Positions 17,080 to 27,340 of a stretch of 64,000 bases of DNA are shown in pieces (positions within the stretch are counted from its first letter, which is position 1; each line of letters opens with the position of its first letter). The stretch lies in contig NZ_JAIGNI010000003.1 of NCBI RefSeq assembly GCF_026130175.1, positions 1-64,000 on the forward strand, in the 5' to 3' direction. The notes under the pieces were generated by a model. It saw only the letters and a list, made by a program, of their open reading frames with translations. It was not told where the DNA came from and made no database searches. The translations under genes and the position numbers were made by a program. Source of the stretch: Lyngbya sp. CCAP 1446/10 (GTDB taxonomy: Bacteria; Cyanobacteriota; Cyanobacteriia; Cyanobacteriales; Microcoleaceae).

Positions 17080-17123
17080 TTATCAAATGTGGTATGATTG
17101 TATTATTTCTTGCTGACTGTTGA

Positions 17124-17170
17124 CCCGCCCAAAAACGGGTACAAGTCCACGACTTAAATCGTGGAGACAC
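17124..17170. repeat. Paired hairpins resembling an IS200/IS605-type right end
   Basis: CCCG-N8-CGGG is followed by TCCACGA-CTTAAA-TCGTGGA (17146-17165) and AGACAC. The second hairpin plus a GGAGACACTAAAA tail resembles the right-end fold of TnpB elements, but no tnpB tail is readable upstream. It could be a small non-autonomous remnant. Confidence 0.3.
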
Positions 17171-17275
17171 TAAAATTTTAGACTCCTGTTCGGGTTCCTT
17201 TGATTCAAAGTGACAGTAAATCTAAAATCTAAAATCTAAAATCGACTGACAGGGTATCTTTTGGGGAGGAAAACT

Positions 17276-18976
17276 ATGCAAGCTTTATCTATTTTAGATG
17301 AAGTTCTTCGCGAATTTGAACAAGATCTCAATCTTTCGCGCATTAAAAGAATCATATTTTTTGCTTGTAAAGAGTGTTGGGAAAACGATCCGGCCAAACT
17401 CGCCAGCGCAGATCTAAGAAAGTTGATCGAAGAACTCTGTGGTAAATACAGCAGGTTAGAAGATATTGAAACAGTTTTAAACAGTATCGTTGCCAAGGTT
17501 AACAAAAAAACCGAGTACGCTTTAGTGGCAGATCAAATCGTCTGCCAACTGAGCAGGCTTTACGAATACCAAGATTTCACAAAATTAGAAACCAACATAT
17601 CTAATTTTGGCGGTTATGAAGCACCTGCATTTGATGAACACTTTAGTTCGCAACTTCCCGCAGGGGAGTCGCTAGAAAGAGACGCCGGAAATCTATTTGA
17701 TGTCCGACAAAAAATTTTACAGCAAACCAATCCATTGAGGGCTAAAATCCTCATTTTTTCTACTCTTTATCACGAGTTCACATTTAGCGAGCGCGATTGG
17801 CTGCTGCTGAAAACCCAAGAACTTGACAAGCTGCTGCGACAACTGTTTAATGTCTGTGGCAGCCTAGCCGAACTCGAATCTAATTTGTACGGAACTGCGG
17901 GCAAACTTGACAACAGCGACGAATACGACCAAGCAGCTAGCGTGATCATCAAAGCGATGAATCCTTGTTACGCAAAATTGCAACAGGAAGAACGCGACAT
18001 AGCCGAAGATTCGATTAGCGAAAATTCGGCTACCGAAGATTACGATCAGACGCATTTAAATAACACTTTCTATGAAGATATTGTGCCGGTTGACAGGCGC
18101 AACGAATATTTTGAACCGGGGGATATTACTCAGATTATTCAAGCTGCTCCGGCTCACTATCATTATGACCCCCAGAAGAGTTACTTAGTGCCGGACACGG
18201 CAAAAAATATACAGTTTAAAGACTCAAAAACCAACAGCAATAATTATACTGCTGATTTCAGACAGGAATTGGTAGAAACAGTCCCCATTTCTGAAACGCC
18301 GACAATTATCGAAAGTTTAGAACCAGCCGCTCTTGTTACTACAAATATTAGCGATTCCATCAAACGCAAGTTGGGATTGGAAGAGGAAATGAAAGGCTTA
18401 GTTAGTCAAGGTGCTAACTCAGCAACGGCGCAAATAGAACAGATATTCAGCGAGTTGGAATCTGCTATGAACGGAAAACTTTCTACAGAAAGTACCGAAG
18501 AGCGTTTGTATTGGAAATATAAAAGTCTCAAAAATTATCTAACACAAATTAATGGATTTACCGACAAATTAATGGAAATGCTGAGCGAAGTTGAGTCAAA
18601 AGAAAGCGGGATTCCTTCTGCTGACACTCAGGAGAATATCACTAACAAAAATTCAGCAACAGAGCAGCAAAACTCTAGCCAGAAACCAACTCAGTATCAG
18701 CTTGTGGAAATGGCAAAACAAGGCAAACCAAAGGCGATCGCCATTTTGATCAATCAATTGCTAAAACCCAAGGGAATTACTGCCACAGCGGGATTTAAAG
18801 AAGGTTGGCTCCACGTCATTCTGGAGTCTGCCGAAGTCCCAAACCAACAGGATACAGCTACATACATTTACAAAAAACTGGGTACTTTAAAGTCACAATC
18901 TCTGACTCACGTAAAAATTCACGGGCGACAGTTAGGCAACAAAACAGTCACTTGGACTCAAGAATTTGTGAATTAA
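17276..18976 (+). CDS. Cyanobacterial hypothetical protein with conserved C-terminal domain
   Basis: This protein is about 566 residues long; no experimentally characterised family recognised. ATG 17276 is set by GGGGAGGA 5 nt upstream (17263-17270). The N-terminal ~240 residues contain two similar helical halves (RIKRIIFFACKECWE and KILIFSTLYHEFTFSERDW, each followed by an LxxLxxLxxxLxxxA-type segment), suggesting an internal duplication. A polar, acidic linker of ~230 residues follows. The last ~95 residues (QYQLVEMAKQGKPKAIAIL ... VKIHGRQLGNKTVTWTQEF) form a compact alpha/beta domain that I recall as recurrent at the C-terminus of cyanobacterial proteins. No membrane span or catalytic motif. 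Probably a protein-interaction or regulatory protein. Confidence 0.6.
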   Translation: MQALSILDEVLREFEQDLNLSRIKRIIFFACKECWENDPAKLASADLRKLIEELCGKYSRLEDIETVLNSIVAKVNKKTEYALVADQIVCQLSRLYEYQDFTKLETNISNFGGYEAPAFDEHFSSQLPAGESLERDAGNLFDVRQKILQQTNPLRAKILIFSTLYHEFTFSERDWLLLKTQELDKLLRQLFNVCGSLAELESNLYGTAGKLDNSDEYDQAASVIIKAMNPCYAKLQQEERDIAEDSISENSATEDYDQTHLNNTFYEDIVPVDRRNEYFEPGDITQIIQAAPAHYHYDPQKSYLVPDTAKNIQFKDSKTNSNNYTADFRQELVETVPISETPTIIESLEPAALVTTNISDSIKRKLGLEEEMKGLVSQGANSATAQIEQIFSELESAMNGKLSTESTEERLYWKYKSLKNYLTQINGFTDKLMEMLSEVESKESGIPSADTQENITNKNSATEQQNSSQKPTQYQLVEMAKQGKPKAIAILINQLLKPKGITATAGFKEGWLHVILESAEVPNQQDTATYIYKKLGTLKSQSLTHVKIHGRQLGNKTVTWTQEFVN

Positions 18977-19225
18977 ACTCATTAAATACCCAGACTCAAG
19001 GCTGGGGCTACACAAATTTTCGTCCGCCTGCACGGCAGCGAAATCGCATAAATCTCTAAATAGTAAGTAGGTCATTGTCAAAAAACAATAGTATCTTGTA
19101 GGGCGGGTTTAGTTGAAAATTTATGATGCAAACCAGTTTATGAAGGCAAAATCCGCCCTCCATCTAATGTTTATTTGTACCACCTACTTAAGTGAATCTT
19201 GCCCAATAACTAACAACCAAAAAAT

Positions 19226-20221
19226 ATGAATGCCAGCGAAGTTTTAAGGCGATATACATCAGGCGAACTAGATTTTCAAGGTATGAATTTGAGAGGCGTT
19301 CACCTGATCGGTGCCGATTTAATTGGCGTCAATTTAAGCAGTGCTGACCTTTGGGGTGCAAACTTAGCGATGTCGTATCTGAGCAGAATCAACCTTCAGC
19401 GTGCAAATTTAACTAACGCAAAGTTGTGTGGTGCTAACTTAAATCAGGCCAACTTGAGCGCAGCAAATTTGTCCGATGCCGACTTCCACGGAGCTACTTT
19501 GCAAGGTGCAGACTTTCGCAGAGCTAACATTTCTTTGGCAGTTTTTATCGATGCAAATTTGACCGATGCAGATATGCGAGGGGTCAATTTGCAAGGTGCA
19601 GATTTGCGCGGTGCCTGCTTGCGCGGCGCAAATCTGCGCAAGGAGCAGCGAATTTTTGAGGGTGCAAATTTGCGCGGTGCGAATTTGCAAGGTGCAGATT
19701 TGCGCGGTGTCAATTTGCTGGGTGCAGATTTGACTAAAGCTAATCTCAGTAAAGCGAATTTGACTGAAGCATCTCTGCGGGAAGTAAATCTGACTCAGGC
19801 GAATTTGAGCGAAGCTATTTTAGATGGCACGTTTTTAACTGAAGCAACTTTGGTAGAAACAAATCTTTGCTGGGCTGTTATGACTAATGCTAAGTTGGAA
19901 AGAGCTATATTAATTGATGCTGAATTGGCTGGTGCTAATTTGCGCGGTGCATTTCTTCCTGATGTTAAGTTGAGTAATGCTAATTTGGTGATGGCTGATT
20001 TGAGTCGTGCTAATTTGGTGCGGGCTGATTTGAGTCGTGCTAATTTTAATCAGGCGAATTTGAGTGAAGCCGACTTGACTGATGCTTACCTGGCTAAAAC
20101 AGATTTGCGGGATGCCATTTTGCACCGCACAAGTTTAATTAGGGCAGATTTGAGCACTGCTAATTTAGCGGGAGCTCAATTGCGCGGTACCATCATGCCA
20201 AGTGGAGAAATGCACGGGTAA
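19226..20221 (+). CDS. Pentapeptide-repeat protein
   Basis: This 331-residue protein is built almost wholly of A(D/N)LXX pentapeptide repeats (for example GADLRGACLRGANLR), about 55-60 units from residue 20 to 320, interrupted once by KEQRIFEG near residue 143. Such repeats fold as a right-handed quadrilateral beta helix. The start ASEVLRRYTSGELDFQGMNL is a common cyanobacterial N-terminal cap. No signal peptide or extra domain. Function is not deducible; cyanobacteria have dozens of these. A membrane-protein gene follows 113 bp downstream. Confidence 0.88.
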   Translation: MNASEVLRRYTSGELDFQGMNLRGVHLIGADLIGVNLSSADLWGANLAMSYLSRINLQRANLTNAKLCGANLNQANLSAANLSDADFHGATLQGADFRRANISLAVFIDANLTDADMRGVNLQGADLRGACLRGANLRKEQRIFEGANLRGANLQGADLRGVNLLGADLTKANLSKANLTEASLREVNLTQANLSEAILDGTFLTEATLVETNLCWAVMTNAKLERAILIDAELAGANLRGAFLPDVKLSNANLVMADLSRANLVRADLSRANFNQANLSEADLTDAYLAKTDLRDAILHRTSLIRADLSTANLAGAQLRGTIMPSGEMHG

Positions 20222-20334
20222 TACCATTTTAGATGTGAGATTTTAGATTTGAGAATTGAAGTTGCGTAGGGTGTATAAGCACCTTACCACTGTTCGTAAT
20301 TGAATCTCCTGATGTTAGTTTTTAGTGATTAATT

Positions 20335-20967
20335 ATGGCAAGTTACAAAACTGTGTTCTTTTTTAACAGTTTAACTTTAGTGCTGGTTGCGCTAGTGACG
20401 GGGTGTCTGAGTTTATTCGGTTCTTCGGTAAAAGGGTTGTTTTTGCCACCTTGCTCTACCACCTATCCGGGTGCAGGTTTCTTTTTCTTGGCGTTCCAAA
20501 TGTTATTTTATTTATCTGTAATCCTGTGCGCTTTTACTTTTGGATTGCTGAGAATTCTGCAACCAAATCGCCCGGAAAATCGATTTATTTTATATTCGGC
20601 ACTGTTTACAGGTTGCTTTCTATTCAATGAAGTTTTTCGCACCCACGTTCACCTGGGACGTGCGGGTTTTCCGAAAGCGACAATTGTCATATTTTACGCC
20701 GTGCTGGCAGTTGCATACGGATTAGCTTTTAGGAGGCAAATAAAATTCACTCCGTACCCTTTACTGCTGAGCGGCGTTGGTTTGTTATTTGTTGCCTTTT
20801 TTGCAGAAGCGCTGCCTTTAAAAAATGAGATAGTTTCGAGCTTGCTGGAGGGAATTCCGAAGTTGTTGAGCGGTGTTAATATTGCACTTTATTTTTGGTT
20901 TTTGTGCCTGGGTTTGATAGTGCGAGCGCTCAATTATTCCAAATATAATAAAACCATAAGTTTGTAG
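20335..20967 (+). CDS. Multi-span membrane protein of an unnamed family (paralogue 1)
   Basis: This 210-residue protein has about six hydrophobic helices and is not recognised. Its middle, NRFILYSALFTGCFLFNEVFR, and its end, SLLEGIPKLLSGVNIALYFW, match the protein at 62446-63066 closely over ~150 residues, so the two form a family. Shared polar features are the HRFIL/NRFIL motif before a helix, an F-N-E-x-x-R motif within or just after it, FRR before the next helix, and the loop LEGxPKLLSxxNIA. The conserved charged N-E..R inside a hydrophobic segment hints at a functional site. No operon partner is obvious. Confidence 0.65.
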   Translation: MASYKTVFFFNSLTLVLVALVTGCLSLFGSSVKGLFLPPCSTTYPGAGFFFLAFQMLFYLSVILCAFTFGLLRILQPNRPENRFILYSALFTGCFLFNEVFRTHVHLGRAGFPKATIVIFYAVLAVAYGLAFRRQIKFTPYPLLLSGVGLLFVAFFAEALPLKNEIVSSLLEGIPKLLSGVNIALYFWFLCLGLIVRALNYSKYNKTISL

Positions 20968-21035
20968 TAAGGACTTTAGTCTTACTTGCCTCAAAACCTG
21001 CGGGAAAAGGAATGAAGTCCTCACTACGAACTTAT
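20956..21035. terminator. Inverted repeat between convergent genes
   Basis: The arm 20956-20977 pairs with 21014-21035 (ATAAGTTTGTAGTAAGGACTTT against the complement of GAAGTCCTCACTACGAACTTAT, two mismatches). It spans the stop of the membrane gene and ends just before the ureC stop. A bidirectional terminator or a REP-like element is plausible; no T-run follows. Confidence 0.5.
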
Positions 21036-21036
21036 A

Positions 21037-22761
21037 TCAAAACAGAAAATATCGCTGCGCCATTGGCAAAACAGTTGCCGGTTCGCAAGTTAACAATTGC
21101 CCATCTGCCCTCACTTCATAGGTTTCTGGATCGACTTCCATCTGCGGCAAATAATCGTTCAGTTTCATATCTCTTTTACTAATCTGCCGCGTCCCCGAAA
21201 CTGCTACAGTTGGCTTTTGTAAACCGAGCTGTGCGGCAATATCTCGATCGCGCGCAGCCTGCGAAACAAACGTCAAACAAGTCGCCCCAATAGCCCCCCC
21301 AAAACTGCCAAACATCGGCCGCATATGCACCGGTTGCGGCGTAGGAATACTGGCGTTAGCGTCTCCCATCTGCCCATAGGCGATCGCACCACCCTTAATC
21401 ACCAACTCCGGTTTCACCCCAAAAAACGCCGGCCGCCACAAACACAAATCCGCCAACTTCCCCTCTTCCACCGAACCCACATACTGACTAATTCCGTGAG
21501 TAATCGCCGGATTAATTGTATATTTCGCAATGTACCGCTTCGCCCGAAAATTATCATTTTCCCCACTGGTTGCAGGGGCATCTTGCCCATCCAAATGACC
21601 TCTTTGCACCTTCATTTTATGTGCCGTTTGCCAAGTCCGAATAATCACCTCTCCAACCCTACCCATCGCCTGCGAGTCAGAAGAAATCATACTAAACGCA
21701 CCCAAATCGTGCAAAATATCCTCAGCAGCAATAGTTTCCCTTCTAATTCTTGACTCAGCAAAAGCCACATCTTCAGGAATCCCCCGATCCAAATGGTGGC
21801 AAACCATCAACATATCTAAATGTTCTTCCAAAGTATTGACAGTATAAGGGCGAGTCGGGTTAGTAGACGAAGGCAAAACATTAGCCTGGCCGCAGACTTT
21901 AATAATATCCGGTGCGTGTCCGCCGCCAGCACCTTCTGTGTGGTAAGTGTGAATAGCGCGATTTTTAAATGCCGCAATTGTAGCTTCCACAAATCCCGCT
22001 TCATTGAGAGTATCGGTGTGAATTGCAACTTGCACGTCGTACTCGTCAGCTACACTCAAACAATTGTCGATCGTTGCTGGCGTAGTTCCCCAATCTTCGT
22101 GGAGTTTCAAACCCATTGCACCGGCAAATATTTGTTCAATTAATCCTTGGGGTTGACTGCTATTTCCTTTACCTGAAAAACCGATATTTACGGGGAAAGC
22201 GTCGGCTGCTTGCAGCATTCTGTACATATGCCAAGGCCCCGGAGTGCAAGTTGTGGCGTTTGTACCGGTTGCTGGGCCAGTACCGCCGCCGATCATGGTA
22301 GTGACTCCAGAGGCGATCGCCACTTCGATTTGTTGCGGGCAAATAAAATGAATGTGAGTATCAACTCCCCCCGCCGTGAGAATCATTCCTTCACCAGCAA
22401 TTACTTCTGTACCCGGCCCGATAATAATATCTACCCTATCTTGAATGTAAGGATTTCCAGCTTTACCAATTTTGTAAATTTTTCCGTTTTTAAGTCCAAT
22501 ATCCGCCTTAACAATTCCCCACCAATCCAATATTAAAGCATTAGTAATTACCGTGTCAACAGCACCATCAGCATTAGAAATAGGCGACTGTCCCATGCCG
22601 TCGCGAATGACTTTCCCACCGCCAAATTTCACTTCATCCCCGTAGGTTGTGAAGTCTTTTTCAACTTCTATGAATAACTCAGTATCAGCTAACCGCACGC
22701 GATCGCCCGTTGTCGGCCCGAATGTTTCTGCGTAAGCGCGGCGATTCATTCTGTAACTCAT
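21037..22761 (-). CDS. ureC: Urease subunit alpha
   Basis: This 574-residue catalytic subunit hydrolyses urea to ammonia and carbamate at a di-nickel site in the cytoplasm. All ligands are visible: H136 and H138 (DTHIH), the carbamylated K219 (GLKLHEDWG), H248 ([12 protein letters not shown]), H274 ([15 protein letters not shown]) and D362 (SSDSQAMGR), plus the mobile-flap C321-H322. The offset from the Klebsiella numbering is a constant +2. ATG 22761 is preceded by AGGAG. It is the last gene of ureD-ureA-ureB-ureC; ureE, F and G are not in this window and must be elsewhere. Confidence 0.97.
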   Translation of the reverse strand: MSYRMNRRAYAETFGPTTGDRVRLADTELFIEVEKDFTTYGDEVKFGGGKVIRDGMGQSPISNADGAVDTVITNALILDWWGIVKADIGLKNGKIYKIGKAGNPYIQDRVDIIIGPGTEVIAGEGMILTAGGVDTHIHFICPQQIEVAIASGVTTMIGGGTGPATGTNATTCTPGPWHMYRMLQAADAFPVNIGFSGKGNSSQPQGLIEQIFAGAMGLKLHEDWGTTPATIDNCLSVADEYDVQVAIHTDTLNEAGFVEATIAAFKNRAIHTYHTEGAGGGHAPDIIKVCGQANVLPSSTNPTRPYTVNTLEEHLDMLMVCHHLDRGIPEDVAFAESRIRRETIAAEDILHDLGAFSMISSDSQAMGRVGEVIIRTWQTAHKMKVQRGHLDGQDAPATSGENDNFRAKRYIAKYTINPAITHGISQYVGSVEEGKLADLCLWRPAFFGVKPELVIKGGAIAYGQMGDANASIPTPQPVHMRPMFGSFGGAIGATCLTFVSQAARDRDIAAQLGLQKPTVAVSGTRQISKRDMKLNDYLPQMEVDPETYEVRADGQLLTCEPATVLPMAQRYFLF

Positions 22762-22852
22762 GCTTTCTCCTAATATTAATATTTTTTTAGTTGGTAGTTG
22801 AGGCTAACTTAAATTATACTATTTAGCAAGATTGTTGATAATAGCTGAAGTT

Positions 22853-23164
22853 TCATCCATCTAACTCACCATTAATCTTACCATTAAAGCCGTAAACTTC
22901 ACGGCTACCAACAAACGGCACTAATTGAATTTCCCTTTCATCTCCGGGTTCAAACCTGACTGCTGTACCTGCGGGGATATCCAACCGCATTCCTCTTGAT
23001 TGTTCTCGATTGAATTCTAAGGCTTCATTCACCTCATAAAAGTGATAGTGGGAACCGACTTGAATGGGCCTGTCGCCCGTATTTCCGACCAGCAAGCGCA
23101 CTGTTGGGCGATCGCCATTTAATTCAATTTCGCCCTCTACAACAATCATTTCTCCCGGAATCAT
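22853..23164 (-). CDS. ureB: Urease subunit beta
   Basis: This 103-residue structural subunit of urease shows the family sequence throughout: [51 protein letters not shown] and a [10 protein letters not shown] end. It is preceded by AGGAG. It packs with UreA and UreC into the (ABC)3 trimer. It lies 33 bp after ureA and 91 bp before ureC. Confidence 0.96.
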   Translation of the reverse strand: MIPGEMIVVEGEIELNGDRPTVRLLVGNTGDRPIQVGSHYHFYEVNEALEFNREQSRGMRLDIPAGTAVRFEPGDEREIQLVPFVGSREVYGFNGKINGELDG

Positions 23165-23197
23165 GTCTGTCTCCTGTGATTTTTTGCGGTTAAATAT

Positions 23198-23500
23198 TTA
23201 ACGAATCGGATCGTGAACTGTCACCAACTTAGTTCCGTCGGGAAAAGTCGCCTCAACTTGCACTTCATGCACCATTTCCGGTATGCCTTCCATCACATCT
23301 TCCCGCGTCAGGAGAGTTGTCCCGTAACTCATTAAATCTGCGACGGTGAGGCCATCTCTTGCCCCTTCTAAAATCGCGGCGGAAATGTAGGCTAGTGCTT
23401 CTGGATAGTTTAATTTTAAACCTCTTTGTTTCCGGCGCTCGGCTACCAGGGCGGCCGTGAAAATCAGTAGCTTGTCTTTTTCTTGGGGGGTGAGTTGCAT
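23198..23500 (-). CDS. ureA: Urease subunit gamma
   Basis: This 100-residue urease gamma subunit has the full family pattern: [88 protein letters not shown]. Second gene of the operon, 83 bp downstream of ureD. The ribosome site is weak. Confidence 0.96.
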   Translation of the reverse strand: MQLTPQEKDKLLIFTAALVAERRKQRGLKLNYPEALAYISAAILEGARDGLTVADLMSYGTTLLTREDVMEGIPEMVHEVQVEATFPDGTKLVTVHDPIR

Positions 23501-23583
23501 TTTTATTCTGGTAAGGGCGATCGCATTATTGGATCAAGTTTAACTATCAGTCGCGGTAAATCTATTGAAAATAAAATATGATT

Positions 23584-24456
23584 CTATTTTACCCAAACTC
23601 TCGGCAAACAGCAAGGGCGTTCGGAAAAAGATAAACGCAGCAAGTGCCAAATGCTCACAAACCAGTCTCTAGCTGCGGCGGTGGACGAACCGCGATATCG
23701 GCACAGCAAACCGTTGGGAATGCGAGTCACGCCGATGGTACAATTACCAGGATAAATTGTTGCTTCAGATGGCAAAGCTCGCACTTGTCCCACGAGTTCT
23801 GTGGTGACGGATTCACCAACCCAAGCGAGGGTAGCGACTACGGGTTTTCCTGCTAAACCGTGAGAACTTTCTAGCATTTCTGATCCACCTTGGAGCCATT
23901 GTCTGTCAATCCACAGAGGGCTGTTCTGCTGCCAGATTTCGGTGTGCGATCGCCATTCTCCCGACAAGAATTTTTCGCCCCTAGCACTGCGTCCAAATCT
24001 GGTAATTTCCCACAGTAAAATACTGGCTTGCGGGGCTAATTCTACCCGCAAATTTTGTCGATAAATTGCGCCATCGAAAACGATGGTTTCCTGCGGTAGC
24101 AATTCCAAATTCGCAGCGGAATCTACTTGAATATCAATATTTTGTTGCGCTGACTGTCCGCTGCTGCGATAAATTTTTGCAGCGGCTGCGGTGGTGATTA
24201 AGGCTTTGGCGTTTGCTTGGAGGTGAAAATTGCTGGAAAGGCGATCGCCCCCGACAACTCCCCCAGCCGTGTGCAAAACTACGCTGTGACAAACCTCTTT
24301 ACCTTCAGGATAAAACGGACGCTGCACCTTGAGTGGTGCTTGCATTTGGTTGTGGATGATTTGAGTTGCGCCGTCACGGTTGGCGTAGACTAAATTGAGC
24401 TTGCCGTGCCATCCATTTATCTTATTTGCAGCTTGTTTGGTAGAAGGTTCAGTCAC
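23584..24456 (-). CDS. ureD: Urease accessory protein UreD
   Basis: This 290-residue nickel-incorporation chaperone has the diagnostic HTAGGVVGGDRLS followed by LITTAAAAKIYRSSG, then LPQETIVFDGA and the ITRFGRSARGEKF segment. UreD (UreH) binds apo-urease with UreF and UreG during metallocentre assembly. The start is GTG at 24456, with no usable ATG upstream. First gene of ureDABC, divergent from a restriction-modification gene. UreD as first gene is the common cyanobacterial order. Confidence 0.93.
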   Translation of the reverse strand: MTEPSTKQAANKINGWHGKLNLVYANRDGATQIIHNQMQAPLKVQRPFYPEGKEVCHSVVLHTAGGVVGGDRLSSNFHLQANAKALITTAAAAKIYRSSGQSAQQNIDIQVDSAANLELLPQETIVFDGAIYRQNLRVELAPQASILLWEITRFGRSARGEKFLSGEWRSHTEIWQQNSPLWIDRQWLQGGSEMLESSHGLAGKPVVATLAWVGESVTTELVGQVRALPSEATIYPGNCTIGVTRIPNGLLCRYRGSSTAAARDWFVSIWHLLRLSFSERPCCLPRVWVK

Positions 24457-24628
24457 AAATTTTTGCTAAAAACAGCCACTATCAAAAATATACCACGATT
24501 GCTGCGCCGTCAATGAACTTTTTAAATCATCTAGATATCCCTGGCACACCCCGGATAGTCCTTACTTTATTTCATCGGATTGAAAACTGTTATATACTAA
24601 TTAATCAGGCCTTTAAAACTATCCTCCC

Positions 24629-27340
24629 ATGCCAGCAACCCCCGAAAGCCTCCACAAATTCGTCGCCTACTGCCAACAAAACATTACAGGCGATGAAAAA
24701 GGACAAGCACAGGTATTTTTAGACCGCTTTTTTCAGGCATTCGGTCACGAAGGGACATTGGAAGCTGGCGCAACCTATGAACAACGCATCGAAAAAGCCA
24801 GCAAGAAAGGTCACATGGGATTTGCTGATTTGGTGTGGAAAAAGCACGTTTTGATTGAAATGAAAAAGCGGGGAGAAGACTTAACTAAAAGGGAGTATCG
24901 CGCCCAAACTGAGCGGTATTATCTGCGCCTAAAAAAAGACGATCGCCCTCGCTACGTGATAATGTGCAATTTTGATGAATTTCACATTTACGATTTTGAC
25001 CTTCAGCCTGATGAACCTTTAGACATTATAGCATTAAAGCAATTGCCAGCGCGTTCGCCCGCTTTTGCTTTTATGGAATCTGTCGCCCGCCGCCCGATAT
25101 TTAAAAATAATCAAGTCGAGATTACAGAAAAAGCTGCTAGCAGAATGGGGATGTTGCTGGAAATGCTAATTGAGCGCGAAAAAGAGCGCAAATCTCCTAA
25201 ATTTAATGAGCTTCAAGCCCAGCGATTTGTGTTGCAGTGCGTGTTAGCAATGTTTGCGGAAGATAGGGGACTTTTGCCGCTAGGACTTTTTACTCGCTGC
25301 GTTAAAGATTGCTTAGAAGGGGCAAGTACCTACGATGTTTTAGGCGGCTTATTTCAAGCAATGAACCAGGATGGAGTCACGCCTGGGGGACGTTATGAAG
25401 GTGTGGAATATTTTAACGGCGGCTTATTTTCAGAAATTCACCCCATAGAATTGCAACAAGGTGAGTTAAAAATATTAGAAGTTTGTGCCGAGCAAAATTG
25501 GAGTAAAGTACGCCCTTCTATTTTTGGTAATATCTTTGAGGGGGCGTTGAAGAATGATAAAAAACAGCGGCACGCACATGGCATTCACTTCACTTCAGAG
25601 GGAGACATTCGGCGGATTGTTTTGCCAACGATTACTTATTACTGGGAGGAACGGATTCAAGCTGCAACTACAGTTAAGCAACTGCAAAATCTGCACCAGG
25701 AAATAGGTAGCTATCGGGTACTAGATCCTGCCTGCGGTTCGGGAAATTTTCTCTATGTGGCTTATCAGGAACTCAAGCAGATTGAAAAGTTATTGTTAGA
25801 TAAGTTAAATGACTGTGAAGGTTCAAAAGTTCACCTTTCAGTAGTTACGCCGCAGCAATTTTATGGTATGGATCTTAACTCGTTTGCGGTGGAGTTGGCG
25901 CGGGTGACGCTGATGATTGGCCGCAAGGTGGCGATTGATAATTTGGGATTGCAAGAACCTTCTCTGCCTTTGGATACTTTGGATCAAAATATTGTCTGTG
26001 CTGATGCTTTGTTTACTGAGTGGGTGAAGGCGGACGCGATTATCGGAAATCCGCCCTTTTTAGGAGGAAAGCATATGAGAATGACACTGAATGATAAATA
26101 TATTGACCGCGTATTTGAACGGTTTTCAGATGTCAAAGATTCTGTAGATTTTTGCTCTTATTGGTTTCGGATTGCTCATAAGAATTTAGGCACTAATGGT
26201 CGGGCTGGTTTGGTGGCTACTAATTCAATTAGTCAAGGGAAAAGCCGCGCTGCTGGTTTAGATTATATTGCTCAAAATGGCGGTTATATTTATGATGCTA
26301 TTTCTACTCAACCTTGGTCTGGTGAAGCTAAAGTTCATGTGAGTATTGTTAACTGGAGTAAGGAAGAGCCGAAACGTTACAATTTAGATGGTCGCCCAGT
26401 TTTAAGTATTAATTCTTCGCTGCAAGCTACGATTGATGTTTCTCACGCGGCGAAATTGTTAGCGAATTCAAACAGATGCTTTCAAGGTGTAATTCCGGTG
26501 GGAATGGGATTTATTATTACTGAACAACAGGTTAATGATTGGATTAAAGTAGATGCTAAAAATCAAGAGGTTCTTAAACTTTTTTCTATGGGTGCAAATC
26601 TAGCACAGAATCCTAACGGTACGCCGGAACGCTGGATTATTGACTTTAATGATATGAACATTGAAGACGCGAGTGAATACGTGCAGCCTTTTGAATACGT
26701 GAAAGCTAATGTTAAGCCAGAACGGGATGGTAATCGAGATGCGCGAGCCCGAACTTACTGGTGGAAATTCCTGCGATCGCGTTCAGAGATGAGACAGGCG
26801 ATCGCACTATTATCTCACTACTTTACTGTGCCCAGAGTCTCGAAATGGGCTGTATTCATTCCCGCGCCCGTTAGCTGGCTCCCTGGAGACAAATCAGTAG
26901 TTGTTGCCTCTGATGATTTTTATGTATTTGGCATCCTGACATCTCAAGTACACCGGACTTGGATGCACGCTCAAAAATCAACTCTCAAAGCAGATATCGC
27001 TTACACCCACAATACCTGCTTTGAAACTTTCCCATTTCCCCAGACAGCCAACCGCAAATTAGTAGAGCAAATTCGCGCAACTGCTGTCGAACTGCACCAA
27101 TATCGCACTCAACAGATGTCAACAAAACAGTGGGGAATTACTCAACTTTACAACAAGTTTTTTGCAGAACCAACCAGCCAACTTTATCAACTCCACGAAG
27201 CGCTCGATCGCCAATGTAATGCAGCTTACGGATTTACTGAAAGCGACGATATTTTAGCAAAACTGCTGGAATTGAACCTAGAACTGGCAGAAAAAGAAAA
27301 ACGGGGAGAACCCGTAGTTGGGCCTTCTGTCCCCAACTGA
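24629..27340 (+). CDS. MmeI-type single-chain restriction-modification enzyme (Type IIG/IIL)
   Basis: This 903-residue fused nuclease-methyltransferase has an N-terminal PD-(D/E)xK-type site of the MmeI form D-x9-E-x-K (D67, E77, K79 in ADLVWKKHVLIEMKK). A helical connector follows, then an N6-adenine methylase with SAM motif I DPACGSGNFL (366-375) and motif IV NPPF (474-477), and finally a target-recognition region (about 620-830). Such enzymes methylate one strand of an asymmetric site and cut about 20 nt away. They need no separate specificity or methylase gene, and none is nearby. All key motifs are intact, so it is probably active. The recognition sequence cannot be predicted. Confidence 0.85.
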   Translation: MPATPESLHKFVAYCQQNITGDEKGQAQVFLDRFFQAFGHEGTLEAGATYEQRIEKASKKGHMGFADLVWKKHVLIEMKKRGEDLTKREYRAQTERYYLRLKKDDRPRYVIMCNFDEFHIYDFDLQPDEPLDIIALKQLPARSPAFAFMESVARRPIFKNNQVEITEKAASRMGMLLEMLIEREKERKSPKFNELQAQRFVLQCVLAMFAEDRGLLPLGLFTRCVKDCLEGASTYDVLGGLFQAMNQDGVTPGGRYEGVEYFNGGLFSEIHPIELQQGELKILEVCAEQNWSKVRPSIFGNIFEGALKNDKKQRHAHGIHFTSEGDIRRIVLPTITYYWEERIQAATTVKQLQNLHQEIGSYRVLDPACGSGNFLYVAYQELKQIEKLLLDKLNDCEGSKVHLSVVTPQQFYGMDLNSFAVELARVTLMIGRKVAIDNLGLQEPSLPLDTLDQNIVCADALFTEWVKADAIIGNPPFLGGKHMRMTLNDKYIDRVFERFSDVKDSVDFCSYWFRIAHKNLGTNGRAGLVATNSISQGKSRAAGLDYIAQNGGYIYDAISTQPWSGEAKVHVSIVNWSKEEPKRYNLDGRPVLSINSSLQATIDVSHAAKLLANSNRCFQGVIPVGMGFIITEQQVNDWIKVDAKNQEVLKLFSMGANLAQNPNGTPERWIIDFNDMNIEDASEYVQPFEYVKANVKPERDGNRDARARTYWWKFLRSRSEMRQAIALLSHYFTVPRVSKWAVFIPAPVSWLPGDKSVVVASDDFYVFGILTSQVHRTWMHAQKSTLKADIAYTHNTCFETFPFPQTANRKLVEQIRATAVELHQYRTQQMSTKQWGITQLYNKFFAEPTSQLYQLHEALDRQCNAAYGFTESDDILAKLLELNLELAEKEKRGEPVVGPSVPN

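Noticed and set aside
17124-17170. Second TnpB-type right end
   Set aside because: Only the hairpin shape matches; no TnpB tail is readable upstream. Kept as a low-confidence repeat only.
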